NCBI GenBank assembly: GCA_019009955.1
Contig: CM032230.1
Coordinates: 10,155,501-10,219,500 of the forward strand
Direction of reading: 5' to 3'
Source: Riptortus pedestris
Lineage: Eukaryota; Arthropoda; Insecta; Hemiptera; Alydidae
Length of the DNA: 64,000 nucleotides
The notes below the pieces were generated by a model. It was not told where the DNA came from. It ran no database searches and saw nothing but the letters and a program-made list of their open reading frames with translations. This document shows, one piece after another, positions 33,011-43,804 of this stretch. The position numbers and the translations under genes are program-made. Numbering within the stretch: the first letter of the stretch is position 1; every line of letters starts with the position of its first letter.

Positions 33011-33815
33011 TTCCTTTCCTGCCTTCAGAAGTTAGGTTTCCAAAAAGATACTATGTGCAATTTCTGCAAGTGAAGCCAAATTCCTCCAATAATTTTACGG
33101 GAAAACATACGTAGATTCCACCAAACAATAATTAATATGGTATATTACAAGCACGATTTAGTCAGGAATATCCGTAAAAAAATGTATACCGTAAAACGTT
33201 AACGCCTAGAAACACTGTCTGAAAAAATTTAGTGTCAGATGTTTGTGACAGTGCGTGAATGGGGACTGTAGATCCATTCATAACTTCTAGGCGTGGATCC
33301 ACCCTGACAGAGACTTAGGGAAAGTTTCATTCATTGCTGTATATGAGGGCAATACAGAAATGAGTTTGAATTATATTATTAATATTTTTATTACGTTCAT
33401 GATTACATTACAATCATTCTGGTTAGTTCTACATATCAGGCGGTTGTACTCATGACTTTCTATACACGTCCTCGGAAATCGGTTTTGTTTGAGGCAGACT
33501 TTATTTTATTTTTCGCAATTTGCCCGTCCCAGTAGTATTCGTATCTCCAAATATAACACTTGTTCATAAGTTTGATGTACCCAAAGACTCGTCGTGGGTT
33601 CACGAAACTAAAATCCATTAAGTTCCTATTTAAAGAAGCGGTAGAATATGTTTCCTTTACAAAATATTTTAATTTAAATAATAAAATGCCATGAAAAACC
33701 ATTTGTATAGCCGGAAACCTGAAATGTAGGGCAAGAACACAGCATTTACACGTATCAGAGGTAATGGATTAAAACATGCTACTGTGACCGATGGATAAGC
33801 TCTATTAGAGTGTGT
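33011..33815. other. No recognised feature
   Basis: A reverse-strand ORF at 33460-33702 (80 codons) has ordinary-looking composition but no family I recognise. No splice context evident. Confidence 0.3.
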
Positions 33816-34300
33816 GGTTTCCTTGGATTTACGCGGGAGTCCTTGTTATTTCCCGCCAAAAATACTGTCACTCCCAATCGGTGTCAAAGATCCTCTCTAA
33901 TAGTTGTCCTTCCATTATAGCAAATAGGCGAATGCTTTCTCTTCACAAATCGTCGGGCTTCAATGTTACCAAACCTACCGGGCCGTGATGGTCTCGGATT
34001 TGCGCGGGAGTCCCTTTATTACCGCCAAAACTGCTGTCATTCCGATTGGTGTCATAGATCCTCTCTAATAGTTGTCCTTCCATTATATCAAAAATCGGTT
34101 GAATACTTTCTCTTCACAAATCGTCAGGCTTCAACACTTTCATGATGGTCTCGGATTTGCGCGGGAGTCCTTGGTTCTTCCCGCCAAAAAACGAGTCAAT
34201 CCTCTGCGAAACTGTGACATATCTTTAATGTCCTTGTTGGTCGTCCATTACTCTCGGATGAATGCCTTCTCTTCGTACAACATTGAACGTTAATGTCAGA
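33816..34300. repeat. Three tandem units of about 160-170 bp
   Basis: GCGGGAGTCC recurs at 33833, 34004 and 34161. Shared segments include TTCCCGCCAAAA, GATCCTCTCTAATAGTTGTC (units 1 and 2) and CTTCTCTTCACAAATCGTC. Units 1 and 2 are closest; the third diverges after the first 60 bases. Not related in sequence to the 165-bp satellite at 30 kb. Small ORFs differ between units. Confidence 0.85.
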
Positions 34301-34950
34301 CTAGTAGGCCATGACTGTTTTATAATTAGGCAGGAATAATAGCATGTTCACGCAATGAGATTGACTATAAGAATGTATGCCGAATCTATGTCACATCGTT
34401 CTCTCACCTTAGCACTTCATCTTAAACAGTTAGATGGTAATTTGTTGACCCTCATATTCAATCATGGCACAACTTAAAAAAAAAAATCTGATGTGGGAAC
34501 CACATGACATACTCGTACTCTCATTACGTTTTCTAAACAAAATTTTCCGTTGAATTTTTTTAAAATTATATCATTTGAAAGTAATATACAATATCTCCAT
34601 TTCAATACACTGGACTGAAAAATGTCATTCGACTAAAAGTTATGGATCCTATATAACGTTTTGTACCTCTTCTATACTGAATCTCCTATAAAATAATTCT
34701 ATAATAATGTTTTACATTTTTGTGCCAGTCCTTTCCAGATTTAGTGACCTGTTGACCTACAAAGGTTAGTTTATATTATGGGACTGACGAAAAATATTGC
34801 TGAACTACCGCTAAACCAGATCAATTTTGATTAAGATCGTGCAGTTCACGAGCAAGCTTGAAACTATGAAATTAATGAAAGCAATTCGAAATGCATAAAT
34901 TGCATTAGGTGCATTCAAGATAAGCCCTATCGGATCAACTTCCATTAAAA
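34301..34950. other. No recognised feature
   Basis: AT-rich, no landmark seen. Confidence 0.4.
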
Positions 34951-35072
34951 AAATCCATCATCCAGTGGCAGCCTTAACTGAACAGATTTCCCACGTACTG
35001 AAAACAAAACATCCATCAAGATAAGAATAAAATGAGCATAAAATTAAATTTTCAATAAGACAGCTAATATAA
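34951..35072 (+). mobile_element. HLE host, left part
   Basis: Degraded 5' end AAATCCATCATCCAGTGG, AACAGATTTCCCACGTAC, then a deleted body up to TTTTCAATAAGACAGC. Interrupted by a reverse HLE and resumed at 35807. Confidence 0.7.
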
Positions 35073-35806
35073 AATTTTAGCAGATTTCCCTTCTGGGAAA
35101 TTAGCCATTGAGGTTGTATTTATGACACGATTTTCGAAATATTTCATTAAATGTCCATCCTACTCAGGAGATAATGAAAATGAGGTCCGTTCAAAATATA
35201 TATATTTGTCGGTTACAGGTGTACTATCTATCGTTACCAAACTCGATATATAAGTCTTTAGAGCGGGTAATTCTAAAGTTTAAAATATATCCGTTACATA
35301 CATTTTTCCTCTATCATAAATATTTGATTTCTTTTTAGTTTTTAGCCTTCAGGAAACCGCTTCTCCTAGTTATGTAATATTAACAATAACCTGTTGCATC
35401 ATGAACCATTTTATTCTAAGCTTAAATACCAAATATTCTCTTCATTTAACTTTTATTGTGTGAGATATATGCAAATATATAGTGTGACGTCATCAATTAA
35501 GATTTACCTGTCTTGACTCAAAAATGATTATTTGATCTACACTATACTCAATATTTAACTGTTTAATTTAAACTCTAATATTCATATTCGTTAATAGCTG
35601 AAATGGGAGCCAGAATTGGGGAAGGGGGGGATCGGTGATAAACAATCGTTTTTCTGTAGTTTTTCTTGAATATAATAAACCCCCACAACTACTCATTGTA
35701 TTTTGACTTAGAAATACAGAATATACACATGGTGAGATGATATTACTAGCATATCTTACCAGCATGTGGGGAATCTGCTTAGTTACCCCACCCTGCGTGA
35801 CTGACT
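35073..35806 (-). mobile_element. HLE full copy (type V2), nested
   Basis: 3' end TTTTAGCAGATTTCCCTTCT at 35075-35094, short (AT)n, abridged common body, V2 body, CATGTGGGGAATCTGCTTAG and a 5' end CCCTGCGTGACTGACTTTTT. The flanking sequences join into a forward HLE body, so it is a nested insertion at a T-run. Confidence 0.9.
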
Positions 35807-35905
35807 TTTTTATCCGACTCATAATAACGGAGATATTTAGAATTTTTTGTTTTCCTGCCTTCTAAATTCTATCAGACCTTCTCCCTGGTCTAATTTCAGC
35901 CCGTA
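35807..35905 (+). mobile_element. HLE host, right part
   Basis: TATCCGACTCATAATAACGG, AGATATTTAGAATTT, then GGTCTAATTTCAGCCCGT continue the V2 body broken at 35072. Confidence 0.75.
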
Positions 35906-35946
35906 TTTGTTAAGTGTGGCCAATTCAAAGTCTACGAAATACTACA

Positions 35947-36082
35947 TTTTTAATAGATTTCCCTTCAGGGAAATCAGCTATTGAGGTCGTACTCATGACG
36001 CGATTTTCGAAAAATTTCTTCAAATGTCCATCGATCCTACCCAGGAGATGACGGAAATGAGGTCCGTTCAAAATTTTATATA

Positions 36083-36146
<64 letters not shown>

Positions 36147-36651
36147 TTTGTCTGTCAACACTCTTGCGGTCGAAATTTTTGTTTGATCGTTACCAAACTC
36201 GATATTTAAACGTTTTATGCGAAAAGATAGATCAAGTTCGTTAATAGCTGAAATCGCCAGCGGGAAGGGGGGAGGGTTAGAAGGGGGATTTTCGAAAATT
36301 CAAAATATCTCCGTTACGATAAGTCGGATCAAAATATTGTATAGAACCAATCTTATTGCAAATTAACTTTACTATAAATATTGTTCTATACATATTTTCT
36401 CATATCACATCATTTTACATATGTTGAATATTAACTGAGATATTTGCATTTGTATTGTGTGTGGTCGGCAAGAGTCGGTTATGTTCGGGACTTTCCGCCG
36501 AGAGCTAGTGCGGCCGTTTTCGTAACTGGTCGTCTCTCGTGAATAGGTTTAGAGTTTCCTTACTACTACTGTTATTATTAGGCAGATTTCTCTATTGTAA
36601 AACCACGTGGGAAGTCTGCTTAGTTTACGCAGCCCCTGCGCGACGGACTTT
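35947..36651 (-). mobile_element. HLE full copy, type S (705 bp)
   Basis: 3' end TTTTTAATAGATTTCCCTTC with palindrome, (AT)n then (AG)n at about 36082-36147, complete common body, type-S segment (CGGCCGTTTTCGTAACTGG region), CACGTGGGAAGTCTGCTTAG and 5' end CCCTGCGCGACGGACTTT. Only about 300 bases separate it from the forward type-S copy at 36957. Confidence 0.92.
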
Positions 36652-36956
36652 CTTGACTAGAACTGATTTGATTCCAGTTAGATGTTGGGAATTTTTTCTT
36701 GGGGTGCTACTCCTCCAGCTAGCACACCAGTGGTCAATTATATATCTGCACATTACGCACTGCCAGATATTATGATCAATTGTCTTATGATGACATGCGT
36801 GTGGCAGATTTAATATTTAATCAATTGATATTTTATATTCTTTCGAATCAATTATGCCACTTTATAATACACTTCAGAATTCCTCTTAGAACTACGTCTT
36901 TCAGTATCCATCGTTTACAACTATCATTCTTACTGGAAAAAGATACCCCCAATATC
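36652..36956. other. Spacer between two inverted type-S HLE copies
   Basis: No repeat landmark recognised. The two flanking HLEs point away from each other with their 5' ends facing this spacer. Confidence 0.45.
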
Positions 36957-37395
36957 AAAAAAAGTCCGTCACGCAGGGGCTGCGTAAACTAAGCAGATTT
37001 CCCACGTGAAGTTATACAATAGAGAAATCTCCATACGAGAGCCGAACAGTTACGGCAAAGGGACGAACTAGCTTTTGGCGGGAAACTCAGTCGTCCGTTA
37101 TTGGCCCAAATTAAATAAAAATGCAAATATCTCGGTTAATATTCAAGATAGAGAATAAATGTATAGAACAATATTTATAGTAAATTTAATTTACAATAAG
37201 ATTGGTTCTATACAATATTTTGATCCGACGTATGGTAACGGATATTTCGAATTTTCGAAAATTCTCCCTCTAACCCCCCCTCCCACTGGCTCGATTTCAG
37301 CCGTTAACGAACTTGATCTGTCTTTTTGCATAAAACGTTTAAATCGAGTTTGGTAACGATCAAACAAAAATTGCGACCGCTAGAGCGTTAACAGC

Positions 37396-37489
<94 letters not shown>

Positions 37490-37634
37490 GATATACATTA
37501 TGTATATCATTTTTAACGGACCTCATTTTCGTCATCTCCTGGGTAGGATCGATGGACATTTGAAGAGAATTTTCGAAAATCGCGTCATGAGTACGACCTC
37601 AATAGCTGATTTCCCTTAAGGGAAATCTGCTAAA
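36957..37634 (+). mobile_element. HLE reference copy, full length (short-body type S)
   Basis: This is the clearest full-length copy of the dominant family. In order: a 5' end in an A-run followed by TCCGTCACGCAGGGGCTGCG; a hairpin CGCAG/GGG/CTGCG at 36972-36984; AGCAGATTTCCC at 36992-37003; the palindrome CACGTG at 37003-37008; a short body with the type-S segment (about 37030-37110); a pyrimidine-rich block; the palindrome CGCTAGAGCG at 37378-37387; (AT)n at 37400-37450 running into (GT)n to 37486; a conserved block 37505-37605; a perfect 20-base palindrome at 37608-37627; and the end CTGCTAAAA. GGGAAATCTGCT at the 3' end is the reverse complement of the 5' AGCAGATTTCCC. There is no coding potential. 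The layout fits non-autonomous Helentrons (DINE-1/HINE); a MITE of another class is the alternative. Confidence 0.9.
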
Positions 37635-38689
37635 ATAAATACTAACCCTAGATGTATAAATAACAATGCAGGTCACGAACCTATATGATTATAAGCAAGG
37701 TAGTTTCTCAAGACTTTAAAAGTTGCTTATCACAATAGATATGGATAATTAAATAATTATAGTTCATTTAGATGAAGATTTACGCAATTCAAATCACATA
37801 GCCAATCACCAACGCACCATTTTAATTCCTCACTAATGATTAACTGATTGGAGAGCGGAGGAATATTAAAGATGTCACACTGATACCGAGTGACTCAGCA
37901 GTCATACATAAATATTCTGAATCAAGATTTTCAAATACAAATAGATATGTATCGTAAAGAAAGAAGTAAAGAACAATAAGGACGTCCTAACAATGAGATT
38001 AGCAAAGAGGTTTAATAATGAGTGTAGGGAAGAGGCGCTGCCTGCCGACAGACAATGGAACTAGTGGGTGGGGGGTAGTGGGCCTCTAATTATACACCCA
38101 TTCACAACAGACCTGTCATCCTTCGTTCATTGTCCTACGTGGACCGTTAGTTCTATATCTTAGCCCTCTCATTTCTCCCTTGTCGAGCATCGGTGTCACT
38201 GCTCAACCCAGACCTACATGAAAATTCATACCTCTAGGGAAAACTATAACTTCCTACACAAATGCTAGTTAACCTAAGCCTAAGTTTACCACCTGTTCCA
38301 TCTTTATCCCATATACACTGGAAACGCTCTATACACTTTTCCCTATCTAAAAATGAAATGTTATATTTTCTATTCATCCCTCTAAAACCCCTCTCCTACA
38401 AAACCAACTTTCAATTAAAGCTATTATGTTACTTGCCAGTCCGCACTCTTCTAATACTTAAAGTTTATAAATACCTTAACTAACCCCTTAAGGTATAAAT
38501 ACCTTTACTTATTAATACGAACAAAATAGAGTTTAGAATGCCCTGAAGACATTATCTAAGAAGCATTTATTTACTTGAAAACATTCTTTTGTTAATTGAT
38601 CCACTTTTGATTACGGGGTTTTACCAGAATTTCCTTAAGGAATATACATATCAGAGTGTGTGTGTGTTTCTGCCTAGAATCTTGTGAAG
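37635..38689. other. No recognised feature
   Basis: About 1 kb without HLE, SINE or LINE landmark. A 73-codon ORF at 38262-38483 matches nothing I know. Confidence 0.35.
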
Positions 38690-39406
38690 TCCAAATGTAA
38701 TTGTCTATAAATGGTAGTTTTACACATTTTTCTTTATCCTGAATATGAACCGAGAAATTTCCTTTTTGTAATATTTCATGAAACGTCATATTCTAAACGC
38801 GTGCTATATGTAGAGAGGTGACGTCACGAAGTATGATTTTGTGATCTTGACAAGAAAATATTTATTTATTAACGTCCACTTTTGATACTAAGATTAATTG
38901 GGGCGGGTTATCTACAGGTCATCATCCTTTTCTAGCCAGGGTAAGGCTAAGGATTTTATATAATGAGTTTGTCACTAAATAAATATCTATTGCCCAGGCA
39001 GGTATGGAACTCGCCACTCTATTTATAAAATATTTATTTGATCTGTACTATACTCAATATTTCAATTTATCATTGAACACAAAATATTAGTTAATGGCTG
39101 AAATCGGACCAGGTATAGAGGGGAGGGGATTAAAATTATATCTGTTGTTATTTGTCGGATCGAAAGACGTTATTGAACCAATCTTGTTAACCTATCGATG
39201 ACAAACTATTGTTGTTTATACATTTTTACCTAACAGAAGTATTAAGCGAGTTATTCACACTTTCTCGTTTATTAGTAAACTTCTACTTCCACTCATCGGA
39301 CTTTTATTAGAAATAGGGATCATATGGTGAGATGAGATCACTAGAGTGTCATGCCATCTCGGGGGAAATTGTCTTACTTTACGCAGCTGCAGCGTGAAGG
39401 ACTATT
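38690..39406 (-). mobile_element. HLE type V2 copy, split by a SINE
   Basis: Body from TCTATAAATGGTAG through TCCTGAATATGAACCGAG, interrupted at 38868-39026 by a SINE, then V2 body to a degraded 5' end (TTACGCAGCTGCAGCGTGAA). Confidence 0.75.
38868..39026 (-). mobile_element. tRNA-SINE, 5'-truncated, with 13-bp target duplication
   Basis: AAAATATTTATTT is found at 38855-38867 and again at 39027-39039. Between them is the SINE body in reverse (TAACGTCCACTTTTGATACT, CCTTTTCTAGCCAGGG, ATTGCCCAGGCAGG) ending inside the B-box region, so the tRNA head is missing. Short 5'-truncated insertion with a direct repeat is typical of LINE-driven retrotransposition. Confidence 0.9.
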
Positions 39407-40373
39407 GGTTGCGTAGGCCATCCTAAACACCCTGCCATTTGGAATCTTCACCAGCCATGATTGATCACTGTAGATACATCTTCAGTGACAGATGTCAATG
39501 AACAGGACAGCTGACGACATCAAAAGAAGCACCTTTGCTCTTCTGACACATTTATCTTCTCGCCGTGTGGGTTTATTCATGTCGTCCTCACCTTGAATCA
39601 GACAGTTCGGAATATATCGCCTTCTCAACTTACGACAAATCCAATCGACAGTCGCATGTACAGGAAACGTAGATCGTTATTCATAATAAAAAAAAAACAT
39701 TCTTTACTACCGTAGTCGAACTGTTGACATGTTGATTAATTTCTATAGTTTTAACCAATTGCGAGTTAAACAGAAAGTCTAGAACCTTTTTCAATGAATA
39801 TTATGAGGTCATTAAACAATTTTTTTAGTTCCGGAAATCATGGAGCAGGAACTGAACAAGAGAGATTATGTAGTAAAGCATACACCTCCGTATTAAGTTC
39901 AACCCCTGGAATCACGACGAGCTTCTATCCGGAATCCATTAAGCAACGGCCTGTTTTAAGAATCATGTTTTATGATTATGTGTTAAACTCAATGACTCCT
40001 TAAAGAGTGGCTGACAGGAAGTTCTCGACTTTATAAACGTTATTCCTCCTTTCTGCAATTTAAATAATAAAACATGGCTTTTTGAGTTACCCCAATGCCA
40101 TAAGATAACCGACTATGCTATAGGAGAAGGCAGACTGGGAGCAGCCATGAATGGTCAACATTGGTGATGACAGCTACCCAGATCCTTCAAAAGATCTCAC
40201 ACTCAAAATCATGACTAGAATTGTCGAGTAGTGTTATCAAACTATTCCTGATAGCTTAGTATAGCTGGAGAGAACAGGATAGAGTGTGCTGGTGGTGCCT
40301 CCAGGTGAAAGTAAGATCGGGGTCAGCCCCTCATCACCATATAGGCTATGGACATCCCCTAATATTACAATTC
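39407..40373. other. No recognised feature
   Basis: Moderately less AT-rich than average. The ORF at 39794-40003 (69 codons) shows no family I recognise. Confidence 0.35.
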
Positions 40374-40826
40374 GTTTTAACAGATTTCCCTTAAAGGAAA
40401 TCTGCTATTAAGGTAGTATTAATGACACGATTTTCGATTTTTTTTTTTTTTAAAATGTCCGTCAATCCTACCCACAAGATGAAGAAAATGAGGTCCGTTC
40501 AAAATTATGTGTATATAAATTTGCTTGTTAAAGCTCTAGTGGTCGAAATTTTTGTTTGATAGTTACCAAACTCGACATATACACGTTTTAGGTAAAAATA
40601 AAGATCGAGTTTGTTAATGGCTGAAATCGGACGGGGGGAGGAGTCGGTTTAGAGGGGAGGAATTTTGAGAATATCTTCGTTATTATAAGTCGGCTCGAAA
40701 AAAAGTATAGACGCACAATTATTGCACATTTAATGCCCTATCAATTCTGTTATACTAATACTTTCTCTATCATGAATATTAACCGTGATATTTGGATTTT
40801 TTAGTTTTCAGCCTTCAGTAATCCAG
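40374..40826 (-). mobile_element. HLE 3' two-thirds, 5'-truncated
   Basis: TTTTAACAGATTTCCCTTAA with palindrome, GATGAAGAAAATGAGGTCCG, GGCTGAAATCGGACGG, and GATATTTGGATTTTTTAG then TTTTCAGCCTTCAGTAA. It is followed at once by another partial copy in the same orientation. Confidence 0.85.
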
Positions 40827-40837
40827 GAGCGGGGGAT

Positions 40838-41235
40838 CCAAGTCATTTTCAAAAATTTCCTCAGATGACGAAAATGAGGTCCGGTTAAAATTATATATAT
40901 ACGTTTATGTTACAGCTCAACCAATAACAGTTTTTGTATTATTGTTACCAAGCTCGAAGTCTAAGCGTTTCATGTTAAACTAAAGATCAAGTTCGTTAAC
41001 ATGGGAATTCAAAAAATTCATTATGTCCCCGGTACTATTAGTTATATCGAAAATTGTTATAAAACCAATCTTGTCAAACAGTTTATGTTCAGCAATTGTT
41101 GTTCTATACATTTTTTTCATAGCTCAGATATTAAGCGTGTTATTCGTACTTTCTTTTTTTCAGCCTTCAGCAAAGCCCCACTTATACTTCAGAATACGTT
41201 TTACATAGAAATATAAAATATATGATGGAATACAT
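40838..41235 (-). mobile_element. HLE partial copy in tandem (V2 body)
   Basis: ATTTTCAAAAATTTCCTCAG, GACGAAAATGAGGTCCG, short (AT)n, then V2-type body (CTATACATTTTTTTCATAGC) to GAAATATAAAATATATGATG. Neither terminus present. Confidence 0.8.
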
Positions 41236-41274
41236 GGAAAAAAATAAACCTGGTATATTATCATTAAAACAGGG

Positions 41275-41462
41275 ACGGTTGCAGTCATTGTGCATTGTGC
41301 ATGGACCTAGAGAGGCGAGTTCGATTCCCACCTAGGCAATAGCAATTTATTCAGTGACGAACTCATTAAAAAAAATCCTTAGTCCCCCTGGCCAGAAAAG
41401 GGGGTGGTAACTTGAAGATTACCCGTCACAATTAGCCATAGTAGTAAATGCGATTAGCCATA
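41275..41462 (+). mobile_element. tRNA-SINE, forward
   Basis: GAGTTCGATTCCCACCTAGG (B box), AGCAATTTATTCAGTGACGA, AAATCCTTAGTCCCCCTGGC, GGTGGTAACTTG and ACCCGTCACAATTAGCC. It shows the SINE in its sense orientation. The 5' tRNA half is degraded. Confidence 0.8.
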
Positions 41463-42175
41463 AAATTGTGAATGCAATCCTTCTTATTATTGCATTGGTT
41501 AAGTAATTCTCACTCTGGCAGCTACAACCTATTTACACCGCATTAAAATCATGCATTTAATAACGATAGGGTTGAATTAATATAATCCAGCACTTATCAT
41601 TGACCGTAAACCGAGTAAAAAAATCATAGATGTACATAACGTGACTCCTTGCATTCCTATTTTTTTTTTTAAATTAACAAAATGTTTGGTTGAACTTCAT
41701 TTAGAAATATTGCACTTGCTATAAGATATCTATGTTCCAATACTTCTACTAGGGGAATATGATTATGATTATGACAGGTTTTTCTGTTTATTACTCGATA
41801 CCGATTATTCAACACAAAGTCATCTTGTAATGTATGTGGGAAAAAAAAGAATTGATTCCAGTTTTTTTCGAAATTCCAAAATTTCTAGAATAGACTTCAT
41901 ATAATATTTTAAAATGGTGCAGTAGAGACACAAGCCTAGGAATAAAAGGTTAACAGCTGCTAATCCAAACTATCTATATATATTTATATTTATTATCAAT
42001 ATATTTGGTTTTTAAAGACTTAACAGTGATAAACAAACCCTTGTTTGTTCGACAATAATTTATTCCTGCATCAACATTCATTTAATTGTTTCATTTTGTG
42101 CTTACTTTCAACAGGCCTATCCTTCCTTAGCTACACTGTTTCTACATGAACATTTCTAGTACTCTCACTTTAGTA
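41463..42175. other. No recognised feature
   Basis: AT-rich, no landmark. Confidence 0.4.
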
Positions 42176-42240
42176 TTAATTTTAACAGATTTCCCTTGGG
42201 GGGAAATCACCTATTGAGGTAGTGCTCATGATTTTTCTTA
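42176..42240 (-). mobile_element. HLE 3'-end fragment
   Basis: TTTTAACAGATTTCCCTTGG, GGGGAAATCACCTATTGAGG, TAGTGCTCATGAT; only about 60 bases. Confidence 0.8.
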
Positions 42241-42384
42241 ATAATGATGAAAATGTCTATAACTTCTATACTATAACATTTTTTAATACGAAATACTTTA
42301 CAATTTTTGTACTTGAATTAATTTCAAATTAAATCATTTTTAATAAAGTGCATCAAAACATTTTGCTTATTTAATGTAACGTCC

Positions 42385-43755
42385 TTAAAGGAAATTAACT
42401 ATGGAGTTTGTATCATGAGGCGATTTTCGAAAAATGTCCACAAATGTCTATTCATCCTACCTACCAGAAGACGAATGTTCAAAATTATATATATATTTGT
42501 CTGTTAGAGTTCTAGCGGTTGAAGTTTTTCTCTTTTCGTTACCAAAATCGATATATAAGCGATTCATGTAATTCTAAAGATCAAATCGTTAACAGCTGAA
42601 ATCGAACAGAAACAAGCGGCTTTAGAGGGGAAGAGAATCAAAAAATCAAATGATTTCTGTTACTATGAGTCTGAAAGAAGAATCGTATTTAACCAATTTA
42701 ATTTTCTATAAATGTTCTTCAACACGCATTTTCTCTGTTTTGAATATCAACCTGAATTTTTGCATTTTTTTAATTTTCAACTTTCTGCAAAGCTCACCTT
42801 AACAATAAGCTAGTATGTCTAGCTCTATTGCTAACTTAAATACCAAATATTGTTTTCTACAGATCTGTACAAATTGAAATACATGCAAACACCTAACGTG
42901 ATAACGTCATAAATTTAGATTTTGTTTCTTGACTTGAATATGTTAATTTGTTCTACAACAAACCTGATTATCCGTCTCATAAAACACTAAGTATCATATT
43001 CTTTAATAGCTAAAATCCGACCAGACATTGAGAGGGGGCGCGATGAGGGAGTGGGAGTTCGAAAATTCGAAATTTATCCGTTATAATGCATGGGCTCCAA
43101 AAATATTAACTAATTTTGTAAAAGAAGCGTTTTATGTTAAACTAAAGATCACGTTTATTAACGGGGAAATGGAGTTGGGGAATAGAGGGGTTTAGAGAGG
43201 AATTTAGAAAATTCTAAAGATCCCTGTTATTATTACCTTCTTGCAAATTCAAATGTCTATATATGTTATAATATACGTATTTTCTATATCATCAATATCA
43301 ACTCAGATATTTGCGCTTATTAATTTTCAGGCTTCAGTAAATCCCCACTCCTAGTCATGTCATATTAACAACAAGTTGTTATATCATAAACCACTTTATT
43401 GGAAGCTTAAATACCAAATATTGTTTTTATTGAACTTTTACTGTGTGAGGTACATTCAAATGCATTGTTTAAGATAGGATATTCTTAACTCGAAAATGTT
43501 AATTTGAGCTATTAAAAACGGGTATGTAACTGTTTTAATCAACACTAAAGATCAAATTAATCAATGGCTGAAACTGGAATGAATTGGGGGGGGGGTAGAG
43601 ATAGAGTATTTTGATAATTCATAATATTTCTGTTACTATGATTCGTAAAATTTTATAAAACCAATCTTGTTAAACTCTTGATTCTCTACATTGTTTGTCC
43701 TGTGCATTTTCACTCAACTCAAAAATTAAGGGAGTTATTTGTACTATCTTACGTA
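42385..43755 (-). mobile_element. HLE array: common and V2 body modules alternating twice
   Basis: Starts with a degraded 3' region (CCTTAAAGGAAATTAACTAT), short (AT)n, a common body, a V2 module (to about 43110), then a second common body (from CGTTTTATGTTAAACTAAAG near 43128) and a second V2 module to about 43755. No 5' terminus at the right. The order common-V2-common-V2 shows tandem duplication of a unit of about 650 bp inside the element. Confidence 0.8.
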
Positions 43756-43804
43756 CAAAAATATTTGTCTTAAAGGAATTATTAAGTCTGCAAATTCTTG
43801 AGTC

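Noticed and set aside
36957..37634. HLE as an ordinary TIR transposon (MITE)
   Set aside because: The ends are not inverted repeats of each other; only a subterminal 12-mer is, and nested copies show no fixed-length target duplication beyond the A/T run. Not fully excluded.
36957..37634. HLE as a classical Helitron (TC...CTRR)
   Set aside because: An inner TC and CTAA can be picked out, but insertion in A/T runs, terminal AAAA and the subterminal inverted repeats fit the Helentron type better.
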